Shown here piece by piece: positions 52,301 through 64,000 of a stretch of DNA of 64,000 nt. Origin of the DNA: Amaranthus tricolor (taxonomy: Eukaryota; Streptophyta; Magnoliopsida; Caryophyllales; Amaranthaceae); contig NC_080051.1 in assembly GCF_026212465.1 (NCBI RefSeq), forward strand, positions 397,001-461,000, read 5' to 3'. Within the stretch, counting starts at the first letter, position 1. Each line of letters opens with the position of its first letter. The notes beneath the pieces were generated by a model. It had not been told where the DNA came from and did no database searches. It worked only from the letters and a program-made list of their open reading frames with translations. Made by a program: the position numbers and the translations under genes.

Positions 52301-54697
52301 TGAAGAATGAACAAGGATCAATGATCAATGAAGAATGAACAAGGATCAATGATCAAAGAAGAATGAACGATGAAGAATGAACAAGGATCAATGATCAATG
52401 AAGAATGAACGATGAAGAATGAACAAGGATTAATGGTCAATGACGAATGAACGATGAAGAATGAACAAGGATCAATGATCAATGAAGAATGAACGATGAA
52501 GAATGAACAAGGATTAATGGTCAATGTTGAATGAACGATGAAGAATGAACAAGGATCAATGATCAATGAAGAATGAACAAGGATCAATGATCAATGACGA
52601 ATGAACGATGAAGAATGAACAAGGAGTAATGGTCAATGAAGAATGAACAAGGATCAATGGTCAATGACGAATGAACGATGAAGAATGAACAAGGATCAAT
52701 GATCAATGACGAATGAACGATGAAGAATGAACAAGGATCAATGATCAATGACGAATGAACGATGAAGAATGAACAAGGATCAATGATCAATGACGAATGA
52801 ACGATGAAGAATGAACAAGGATCAATGATCAATGAAGAATGAACAAGGATCAATGATCAAAGAAGAATGAACGATGAAGAATGAACAAGGATCAATGATC
52901 AATGAAGAATGAACGATGAAGAATGAACAAGGAGTAATGGTCAATGACGAATAAACGATGAAGAATGAACAAGGATCAATGATCAATGACGAATGAACGA
53001 TGAAGAATGAACAAGGATCAATGATCAATGAAAAATGAACAAGGATCAATGATCAATGACGAATGAACGATGAAGAATGAACAAGGTTCAATGATCAATG
53101 AAGAATGAACGATGAAGAATGAACAAGGATTAATGGTCAATGACGAATGAACGATGAAGAATGAACAAGGTTCAATGATCAATGAAGAATGAACGATGAA
53201 GAATGAACAAGGATTAATGGTCAATGACGAATGAACGATGAAGAATGAACAAGGATCAATGATCAATGAAGAATGAACGATGAAGAATGAACAAGGATTA
53301 ATGGTCAATGACGAATGAACGATGAAGAATGAACAAGGATCAATGATCAATGACGAATGAACGATGAAGAATGAACAAGGGTCAATGATCAATGAAGAAT
53401 GAACAAGGATCATTGATCAAAGAAGAATGAACGATGAAGAATGAACAAGGATCAATGATCAATGAAGAATGAACGATGAAGAATGAACAAGGAGTAATGG
53501 TCAATGACGAATGAACGATGAAGAATGAACAAGGATCAATGATCAATGACGAATGAACGATGAAGAATGAACAAGGATCAATGATCAATGTAGAATGAAA
53601 AAGGATCAATGATCAACGACGAATGAACGATGAAGAATGAACAAGGAGTAATGGTCAATGAAGAATGAACAAGGATCAATGGTCAATGACGAATGAACGA
53701 TGAAGAATGAACAAGGATCAATGATCAATGACGAATGAACGATGAAGAATGAACAAGGATCAATGATCAATGACGAATGAACGATGAAGAATGAACAAGG
53801 ATCAATGATCAATGAAGAATGAACAAGGATCAATGATCAAAGAAGAATGAACGATGAAGAATGAACAAGGATCAATGATCAATGAAGAATGAACGATGAA
53901 GAATGAACAAGGAGTAATGGTCAATGACGAATAAACGATGAAGAATGAACAAGGATCAATGATCAATGACGAATGAACGATGAAGAATGAACAAGGATCA
54001 ATGATCAATGAAAAATGAACAAGGATCAATGATCAATGACGAATGAACGATGAAGAATGAACAAGCATCAATGATCAATGAAGAATGAACAAGGATCAAT
54101 GGTCAATGACGAATGAACGATGAAGAATGAACAAGGATCAATGATCAATGAAGAATGAACGATGAAGAATGAACAAGGATTAATGGTCAATGACGAATGA
54201 ACGATGAAGAATGAACAAGGATCTATGATCAATGACGAATGAACGATGAAGAATGAACAAGGATCAATGATCAATGACGAATGAACGATGAAGAATGAAC
54301 AAGGATCAATGATCAATGAAGAATGAACAAGGATCAATGATCAAAGAAGAATGAACGATGAAGAATGAACAAGGATCAATGATCAATGAAGAATGAACGA
54401 TGAAGAATGAACAAGGATTAATGGTCAATGACGAATGAACGATGAAGAATGAACAAGGATCAATGATCAATGAAGAATGAACGATGAAGAATGAACAAGG
54501 ATTAATGGTCAATGTTGAATGAACGATGAAGAATGAACAAGGATCAATGATCAATTACGAATGAACGATGAAGAATGAACAAGGATCAATGTTCAATGAC
54601 GAATGAACGATGAAGAATGAACAAGGATCAATGATCAATGAAGAATGAACAAGGATCAATGATCAAAGAAGAATGAACGATGAAGAATGAACAAGGT
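49322..54697 (+). repeat. Domain B tandem triplet, units about 1.7-2.0 kb
   Basis: Starts near 49322, 51030 and 53018 (steps 1,708 and 1,988 bp, both multiples of 14). The GATCAAC marker is at 49921, 51629 and 53617, and the GTTGAAT variant near 50818, 52526 and 54512. The second unit is longer by 280 bp. Confidence 0.65.
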
Positions 54698-57600
54698 TCA
54701 ATGATCAATGAAGAATGAACGATGAAGAATGAACAAGGAACAATGATCAATGAAGAATGAACAAGGATTAATGGTCAATATAGAATGAACGATGAAGAAT
54801 GAACAAGGATCAATGGTCAATGAAGAATGAACAATGAAGAATGAACAAGGATCAATGATCAATGAAGAATGAACAAGGATCAATGATCAAAGAAGAATGA
54901 ACGATGAAGAATGAACAAGGATCAATGATCAATGAAGAATGAACGATGAAGAATGAACAAGAAGTAATGGTCAATGACGACAGAACGATGAAGAATGAAC
55001 AAGGATCAATGATCAATGACGAATGAACGATGAAGAATGAACAAGGATCAATGATCAATGAAGAATGAACGATGAAGAATGAACAAGGACCAATGATCAA
55101 TGACGAATGAACGATGAAGAATGAACAAGGATCAATGATCAATGAAGAATGAACAAGGATCAATGATCAAAGAAGAATGAACGATGAAGAATGAACAAGG
55201 TTCAATGATTAATGAAGAATGAACGATGAAGAATGAACAAGGATTAATGGTCAATGACGAATGAACGATGAAGAATGAACAAGGATCAATGATCAATGAA
55301 GAATGAACGATGACGAATGAACAAGGATCAATGATAAATGAAAAATGAACGATGAAGAATGAATAAGGATCAATGATCAATGACGAATGAACGATGAAGA
55401 ATGAACAAGGATCAATGATCAATGAAGAATGAATGATGAAGAATGAACAAGGAGTAATGGTCAATGACGAATGAACGATGAAGAATGAACAAGGATCAAT
55501 GATCAATGACGAATGAACGATGAAGAATGAACAAGGATCAATGATCAATGACGAATGAACGATGAAGAATGAACAAGGATCAATGATCAATGAAGAATGA
55601 ACGATGAAGAATGAACAAGGATCAATGATCAATGAAGAATGAACGATGAAGAATGAACAAGGAACAATGATCAATGAAGAATGAACGATGAAGAATGAAC
55701 AAGGATCAATGATCAATGAAGAATGAACGATGAAGAATGAACAAGGACCAATGATCAATGACGAATGAACGATGAAGAATGAACAAGGATCAATGATCAA
55801 TGAAGAATGAACAAGGATCAATGATCAAAGAAGAATGAACGATGAAGAATGAACAAGGATCAATGATCAATGAAGAATGAACGATGAAGAATGAACAAGG
55901 AGTAATGGTCAATGACGAATGAACGATGAAGAATGAACAAGGATCAATGATCAATGACGAATGAACGATGAAGAATGAACAAGGATCAATGATCAATGAA
56001 GAATGAACATGGATCAATGATCAATGAAGAATGAACGATGAAGAATGAACAAGGATTAATGGTCAATGACGAATGAACGATGAAGAATGAACAAGGATCT
56101 ATGATCAATGACGAATGAACGATGAAGAATGAACAAGGATCAATGATCAATGACGAATGAACGATGAAGAATGAACAAGGATCAATGATCAATGAAGAAT
56201 GAACAAGGATCAATGATCAAAGAAGAATGAACGATGAAGAATGAACAAGGATCAATGATCAATGAAGAATGAACGATGAAGAATGAACAAGGATTAATGG
56301 TCAATGACGAATGAACGATGAAGAATGAACAAGGATCAATGATCAATGAAGAATGAACGATGAAGAATGAACAAGGATTAATGGTCAATGTTGAATGAAC
56401 GATGAAGAATGAACAAGGATCAATGATCAATTACGAATGAACGATGAAGAATGAACAAGGATCAATGTTCAATGACGAATGAACGATGAAGAATGAACAA
56501 GGATCAATGATCAATGAAGAATGAACAAGGATCAATGATCAAAGAAGAATGAACGATGAAGAATGAACAAGGTTCAATGATCAATGAAGAATGAACGATG
56601 AAGAATGAACAAGGAACAATGATCAATGAAGAATGAACAAGGATTAATGGTCAATATAGAATGAACGATGAAGAATGAACAAGGATCAATGGTCAATGAA
56701 GAATGAACAATGAAGAATGAACAAGGATCAATGATCAATGAAGAATGAACAAGGATCAATGATCAAAGAAGAATGAACGATGAAGAATGAACAAGGATCA
56801 ATGATCAATGAAGAATGAACGATGAAGAATGAACAAGAAGTAATGGTCAATGACGACAGAACGATGAAGAATGAACAAGGATCAATGATCAATGACGAAT
56901 GAACGATGAAGAATGAACAAGGATCAATGATCAATGAAGAATGAACGATGAAGAATGAACAAGGACCAATGATCAATGACGAATGAACGATGAAGAATGA
57001 ACAAGGATCAATGATCAATGAAGAATGAACAAGGATCAATGATCAAAGAAGAATGAACGATGAAGAATGAACAAGGTTCAATGATTAATGAAGAATGAAC
57101 GATGAAGAATGAACAAGGATTAATGGTCAATGACGAATGAACGATGAAGAATGAACAAGGATCAATGATCAATGAAGAATGAACGATGACGAATGAACAA
57201 GGATCAATGATAAATGAAAAATGAACGATGAAGAATGAATAAGGATCAATGATCAATGACGAATGAACGATGAAGAATGAACAAGGATCAATGATCAATG
57301 AAGAATGAATGATGAAGAATGAACAAGGAGTAAATGTCAATGACGAATGAACGATGAAGAATGAACAAGGATCAATGATCAATGACGAATGAACGATGAA
57401 GAATGAACAAGGAGTAATGGTCAATGACGAATGAACGATGAAGAATGAACAAGGATCAATGATCAATGACGAATGAACGATGAAGAATGAACAAGGATCA
57501 ATGATCAATGAAGAATGAACGATGAAGAATGAACAAGGATCAATGATCAATGAAGAATGAACGATGAAGAATGAACAAGGAACAATGATCAATGAAGAAT

Positions 57601-60600
57601 GAACGATGAAGAATGAACAAGGATCAATGATCAATGAAGAATGAACGATGAAGAATGAACAAGGACCAATGATCAATGACGAATGAACGATGAAGAATGA
57701 ACAAGGATCAATGATCAATGAAGAATGAACAAGGATCAATGATCAAAGAAGAATGAACGATGAAGAATGAACAAGGATCAATGATCAATGAAGAATGAAC
57801 GATGAAGAATGAACAAGGAGTAATGGTCAATGACGAATGAACGATGAAGAATGAACAAGGATCAATGATCAATGACGAATGAACGATGAAGAATGAACAA
57901 GGATCAATGATCAATGAAGAATGAACAAGGATCAATGATCAATGAAGAATGAACGATGAAGAATGAACAAGGATTAATGGTCAATGACGAATGAACGATG
58001 AAGAATGAACAAGGATCTATGATCAATGACGAATGAACGATGAAGAATGAACAAGGATCAATGATCAATGACGAATGAACGATGAAGAATGAACAAGGAT
58101 CAATGATCAATGAAGAATGAACAAGGATCAATGATCAAAGAAGAATGAACGATGAAGAATGAACAAGGATCAATGATCAATGAAGAATGAACGATGAAGA
58201 ATGAACAAGGATTAATGGTCAATGACGAATGAACGATGAAGAATGAACAAGGATCAATGATCAATGAAGAATGAACGATGAAGAATGAACAAGGATTAAT
58301 GGTCAATGTTGAATGAACGATGAAGAATGAACAAGGATCAATGATCAATTACGAATGAACGATGAAGAATGAACAAGGATCAATGTTCAATGACGAATGA
58401 ACGATGAAGAATGAACAAGGATCAATGATCAATGAAGAATGAACAAGGATCAATGATCAAAGAAGAATGAACGATGAAGAATGAACAAGGTTCAATGATC
58501 AATGAAGAATGAACGATGAAGAATGAACAAGGAACAATGATCAATGAAGAATGAACAAGGATTAATGGTCAATATAGAATGAACGATGAAGAATGAACAA
58601 GGATCAATGGTCAATGAAGAATGAACAATGAAGAATGAACAAGGATCAATGATCAATGAAGAATGAACAAGGATCAATGATCAAAGAAGAATGAACGATG
58701 AAGAATGAACAAGGATCAATGATCAATGAAGAATGAACGATGAAGAATGAACAAGAAGTAATGGTCAATGACGACAGAACGATGAACAATGAACAAGGAT
58801 CAATGATCAATGACGAATGAACGATGAAGAATGAACAAGGATCAATGATCAATGAAGAATGAACGATGAAGAATGAACAAGGACCAATGATCAATGACGA
58901 ATGAACGATGAAGAATGAACAAGGATCAATGATCAATGAAGAATGAACAAGGATCAATGATCAAAGAAGAATGAACGATGAAGAATGAACAAGGTTCAAT
59001 GATTAATGAAGAATGAACGATGAAGAATGAACAAGGATTAATGGTCAATGACGAATGAACGATGAAGAATGAACAAGGATCAATGATCAATGAAGAATGA
59101 ACGATGACGAATGAACAAGGATCAATGATAAATGAAAAATGAACGATGAAGAATGAATAAGGATCAATGATCAATGACGAATGAACGATGAAGAATGAAC
59201 AAGGATCAATGATCAATGAAGAATGAATGATGAAGAATGAACAAGGAGTAATGGTCAATGACGAATGAACGATGAAGAATGAACAAGGAGTAATGGTCAA
59301 TGACGAATGAACGATGAAGAATGAACAAGGATCAATGATCAATGAAGAATGAACGATGAAGAATGAACAAGGATCAATGATAAATGAAAAATGAACGATG
59401 AAGAATGAATAAGGATCAATGATCAATGAAGAATGAACGATGAAGAATGAACAAGGATCAATGATCAATGAAGAATGAACGATGAAGAATGAACAAGGAA
59501 CAATGATCAATGAAGAATGATCGATGAAGAATGAACAAGGATTAATGGTCAATGAAGAATGAACGATGAAGAATGAACAAGGATCAATGGTCAATGAAGA
59601 ATGAACGATGAAGAATGAACAAGGATCAATGATCAATGAAGAATGAACAAGGATCAATGATCAAAGAAGAATGAACGATGAAGAATGAACAAGGATCAAT
59701 GATCAATGAAGAATGAACGATGAAGAATGAACAAGGAGTAATGGTCAATGACGAATGAACGATGAAGAATGAACAAGGATCAATGATCAATGACGAATGA
59801 ACGATGAAGAATGAACAAGGATCAATGATCAATGAAGAATGAACAAGGATCAATGATCAATGACGAATGAACGATGAAGAATGAACAAGGAGTAATGGTC
59901 AATGACGAATGAACGATGAAGAATGAACAAGGATCAATGATCAATGAAGAATGAACGATGAAGAATGAACAAGGAGTAATGGTCAATGACGAATGAACGA
60001 TGAAGAATGAACAAGGATCAATGATCAATGACGAATGAACGATGAAGAATGAACAAGGATCAATGATCAATGAAGAATGAACAAGGATCAATGAACAAGG
60101 ATTAATGGTCAATGACGAATGAACGATGAAGAATGAACAAGGATCAATGAAGAATGAACGATGAAGAATGAACAAGGATTAATGGTCATTGACAAATGAA
60201 CGATGAAGAATGAACAAGGATCAATGATCAATGACGAATGAACGATGAAGAATGAACAAGGATCAATGATCAATGACGAATGAACGATGAAGAATGAACA
60301 AGGATCAATGATCAATGACGAATGAACGATGAAGAATGAACAAGGATCAATGATCAATGAAGAATGAACGATGAAGAATGAACAAGGAGTAATGGTCAAT
60401 GACGAATGAACGATGAAGAATGAACAAGGATCAATGATCAATGACGAATGAACGATGAAGAATGAACAAGGATCAATGATCAATGAAGAATGAACGATGA
60501 AGAATGAACATGGATCAATGATCAATGAAGAATGAACGATGAAGAATGAACAAGGAACAATGATCAATGAAGAATGATCGATGAAGAATGAACAAGGATT

Positions 60601-60682
60601 AATGGTCAATGAAGAATGAACGATGAAGAATGAACAAGGATCAATGGTCAATGAAGAATGAATGATGAAGAATGAACAAGGA
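54698..60682 (+). repeat. Domain B tandem triplet, units about 1.9 kb, with extended third copy
   Basis: Starts near 54698, 56574 and 58492 (steps 1,876 and 1,918 bp, both multiples of 14). The ATAGAAT marker recurs near 54778, 56654 and 58572, and GACGACA near 54976, 56850 and 58768. The third copy passes into a segment resembling 36498-37029 after a 7-bp phase slip near 60090. Confidence 0.65.
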
Positions 60683-63600
60683 TCAATGATCAATGAAGAA
60701 TGAACAAGGATCAATGATCAAAGAAGAATGAACGATGAAGAATGAACAAGGATCAATGATCAATGAAGAATGAACGATGAAGAATGAACAAGGAGTAATG
60801 GTCAATGACGAATGAACGATGAAGAATGAACAAGGATCAATGATCAATGACGAATGAACGATGAAGAATGAACAAGGATCAATGATCAATGAAGAATGAA
60901 CAAGGATCAATGATCAATGACGAATGAACGATGAAGAATGAACAAGGAGTAATGGTCAATGACGAATGAACGATGAAGAATGAACAAGGATCAATGATCA
61001 ATGAAGAATGAACGATGAAGAATGAACAAGGATCAATGATCAATGAAGAATGAACGATGAAGAATGAACAAGGAACAATGATCAATGAAGAATGATCGAT
61101 GAAGAATGAACAAGGATTAATGGTCAATGAAGAATGAACGATGAAGAATGAACAAGGATCAATGGTCAATGAAGAATGAACGATGAAGAATGAACAAGGA
61201 TCAATGATCAATGAAGAATGAACAAGGATCAATGATCAAAGAAGAATGAACGATGAAGAATGAACAAGGATCAATGATCAATGAAGAATGAACGATGAAG
61301 AATGAACAAGGAGTAATGGTCAATGACGAATGAACGATGAAGAATGAACAAGGATCAATGATCAATGACGAATGAACGATGAAGAATGAACAAGGATCAA
61401 TGATCAATGAAGAATGAACAAGGATCAATGATCAATGACGAATGAACGATGAAGAATGAACAAGGATCAATGATCAATGAAGAATGAACAAGGATCAATG
61501 GTCAATGACGAATGAACGATGAAGAATGAACAAGGATCAATGATCAATGACAAATGAACGATGAAGAATGAACAAGGATCAATGATCAATGACGAATGAA
61601 CGATGAAGAATGAACAAGGGTCAATGATCAATGAAGAATGAACAAGGATCATTGATCAAAGAAGAATGAACGATGAAGAATGAACAAGGATCAATGATCA
61701 ATGAAGAATGAACGATGAAGAATGAACAAGGAGTAATGGTCAATGACGAATGAACGATGAAGAATGAACAAGGATCAATGATCAATGACGAATGAACGAT
61801 GAAGAATGAACAAGGATCAATGATCAATGTAGAATGAACAAGGATCAATGATCAATGACGAATGAACGATGAAGAATGAACAAGGAGTAATGGTCAATGA
61901 AGAATGAACAAGGATCAATGGTCAATGACGAATGAACGATGAAGAATGAACAAGGATCAATGATCAATGACGAATGAACGATGAAGAATGAACAAGGATC
62001 AATGATCAATGACGAATGAACGATGAAGAATGAACAAGGATAAATGATCAATGAAGAATGAACAAGGATCAATGATCAAAGAAGAATGAACGATGAAGAA
62101 TGAACAAGGATCAATGATCAATGAAGAATGAACGATGAAGAATGAACAAGGAGTAATGGTCAATGACGAATGAACGATGAAGAATGAACAAGGATCAATG
62201 ATCAATGAAAAATGAACGATGAAGAATGAACAAGAAGTAATGAAGAATGAACGATGAAGAATGAACAAGGATCAATGAAGAATGAACGATGAAGAATGAA
62301 CAAGGATTAATGGTCATTGACAAATGAACGATGAAGAATGAACAAGGATCAATGATCAATGACGAATGAACGATGAAGAATGAACAAGGATCAATGATCA
62401 ATGACGAATGAACGATGAAGAATGAACAAGGATCAATGATCAATGACGAATGAACGATGAAGAATGAACAAGGATCAATGATCAATGAAGAATGAACGAT
62501 GAAGAATGAACAAGGAGTAATGGTCAATGACGAATGAACGATGAAGAATGAACAAGGATCAATGATCAATGACGAATGAACGATGAAGAATGAACAAGGA
62601 TCAATGATCAATGAAAAATGAACAAGGATCAATGATCAATGACGAATGAACGATGAAGAATGAACAAGCATCAATGATCAATGAAGAATGAACAAGGATC
62701 AATGGTCAATGACGAATGAACGATGAAGAATGAACAAGGAGTAATGGTCAATGACGAATGAACGATGAAGAATGAACAAGGATCAATGATCAATGACGAA
62801 TGAACGATGAAGAATGAACAAGGATCAATGATCAATGAAGAATGAACGATGAAGAATGAACAAGGATCAATGATCAATGAAGAATGAACGATGAAGAATG
62901 AACAAGGAACAATGATCAATGAAGAATGATCGATGAAGAATGAACAAGGATTAATGGTCAATGAAGAATGAACGATGAAGAATGAACAAGGATCAATGGT
63001 CAATGAAGAATGAACGATGAAGAATGAACAAGGATCAATGATCAATGAAGAATGAACAAGGATCAATGATCAAAGAAGAATGAACGATGAAGAATGAACA
63101 AGGATCAATGATCAATGAAGAATGAACGATGAAGAATGAACAAGGAGTAATGGTCAATGACGAATGAACGATGAAGAATGAACAAGGATCAATGATCAAT
63201 GACGAATGAACGATGAAGAATGAACAAGGATCAATGATCAATGAAGAATGAACAAGGATCAATGATCAATGACGAATGAACGATGAAGAATGAACAAGGA
63301 GTAATGGTCAATGACGAATGAACGATGAAGAATGAACAAGGATCAATGATCAATGAAGAATGAACGATGAAGAATGAACAAGGAGTAATGGTCAATGACG
63401 AATGAACGATGAAGAATGAACAAGGATCAATGATCAATGACGAATGAACGATGAAGAATGAACAAGGATCAATGATCAATGAAGAATGAACAAGGATCAA
63501 TGAACAAGGATTAATGGTCAATGACGAATGAACGATGAAGAATGAACAAGGATCAATGAAGAATGAACGATGAAGAATGAACAAGGATTAATGGTCATTG

Positions 63601-64000
63601 ACAAATGAACGATGAAGAATGAACAAGGATCAATGATCAAAGAAGAATGAACGATGAAGAATGAACAAGGATCAATGATCAATGAAGAATGAACGATGAA
63701 GAATGAACAAGGAGTAATGGTCAATGACGAATGAACGATGAAGAATGAACAAGGATCAATGATCAATGACGAATGAACGATGAAGAATGAACAAGGATCA
63801 ATGATCAATGAAGAATGAACAAGGATCAATGATCAATGACGAATGAACGATGAAGAATGAACAAGGAGTAATGGTCAATGACGAATGAACGATGAAGAAT
63901 GAACAAGGATCAATGATCAATGAAGAATGAACGATGAAGAATGAACAAGGATCAATGATCAATGAAGAATGAACGATGAAGAATGAACAAGGAACAATGA
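60683..64000 (+). repeat. Domain B mosaic right end
   Basis: Mixed pieces of earlier blocks. Positions 63035-63584 repeat 59626-60175 at an offset of 3,409 bp (487 x 7), including the phase slip (near 63500). An irregular stretch near 62230-62290 has AAGTAAT followed directly by GAAGAAT, dropping one heptamer. The array runs off the window still in phase. Confidence 0.6.

Larger units (their letters stand above)
12227..64000 (+). repeat. 42-bp tandem satellite array (about 51.8 kb, truncated by the window edge)
   Basis: The canonical monomer is six heptamers: 1 GACGAAT or GAAGAAT, 2 GAACGAT, 3 GAAGAAT, 4 GAACAAG, 5 GATCAAT, 6 GATCAAT. The consensus is about 36% GC and 71% purine on the plus strand (20 A, 10 G, 5 C, 7 T), with all monomers in one orientation. 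Recurrent variants include GATTAAT or GAGTAAT followed by GGTCAAT at heptamers 5-6, GTTCAAT or GAACAAT at heptamer 5, and GAATAAG at heptamer 4. A 28-bp short unit lacking heptamers 1-2, usually ending GATCAAA, recurs through the array. Variant order creates higher-order repeats. No unique sequence, gene or second transposon is seen. Function is unknown; the CRM-like insertion makes a centromere-associated satellite possible. Confidence 0.97.

Noticed and set aside
12257..63829. Many minus-strand open frames of 61-264 residues with a 14-residue Cys/Phe/Ile-rich repeat
   Set aside because: A 42-bp monomer divides by three and has no stop in this frame, so long frames arise automatically. Each is broken by 28-bp short units that shift the frame, and no promoter, non-repeat domain or conserved start was seen.
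12227..64000. CRISPR-like array of regularly spaced direct repeats
   Set aside because: There are no unique spacers; every segment is a variant of the same monomer, and the retroelement context is a plant genome.
12227..64000. Telomeric or telomere-derived repeat because of the 7-bp period
   Set aside because: The heptamers (GAAGAAT-like) do not resemble the plant telomere repeat TTTAGGG or CCCTAAA.

Overview
The window looks like repetitive heterochromatin from a flowering plant. It holds a Ty3/gypsy LTR retrotransposon with a plant-type initiator-methionine tRNA primer site, sitting in a satellite array more than 51 kb long. No host gene, tRNA, rRNA or CRISPR was found. The gag-pol lineage (no chromodomain, C-terminus running into the 3' LTR) resembles the CRM centromeric chromoviruses. 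A centromeric or pericentromeric origin is therefore plausible but not proven. The species cannot be named from this sequence.

Layout. Positions 1-48 are satellite. Positions 49-12221 are one retroelement insertion on the minus strand with the unusual order LTR-internal-LTR-internal-LTR. It has three 1,171-bp LTRs (49-1219, 5550-6720, 11051-12221), an exact 5,501-bp period and two intact, identical 1,463-residue gag-pol frames (1093-5484 and 6594-10985). Two primer binding sites and two polypurine tracts are visible. A single 5-bp target duplication, TCAAT, flanks the whole structure (44-48 and 12222-12226). Joining the flanks restores an uninterrupted satellite monomer, so the element landed in a pre-existing array. 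By eye the LTRs differ at one base (11625), so the event is very young. Positions 12227-64000 are again satellite, all in one orientation and continuing past the right edge.

Satellite. The basic monomer is 42 bp and resolves into six related heptamers (three 14-bp pairs). Length changes are multiples of 7 or 14 bp. The array has two domains. Domain A (about 12.2-29.7 kb) is a higher-order array of long (2,842 bp) and short (1,820 bp) units in the order L-S-L-S-L-L plus a remnant; L+S gives a 4,662-bp super-period. Domain B (about 29.7-64 kb) is a patchwork of younger doublets and triplets with periods near 3.6, 2.0, 1.7-2.0 and 1.9 kb. Because 42 is divisible by three, the minus strand carries many open frames with a 14-residue repeat. 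These are a by-product of the satellite, not genes.

How the parts relate. The only coding capacity is the retroelement's. LTR3 (rightmost) would drive the 6594-10985 copy. LTR2 ends that copy and starts the 1093-5484 copy. LTR1 ends the second copy. Block coordinates within the array come from the spacing of variant monomers read by eye; a self dot-plot would refine them.
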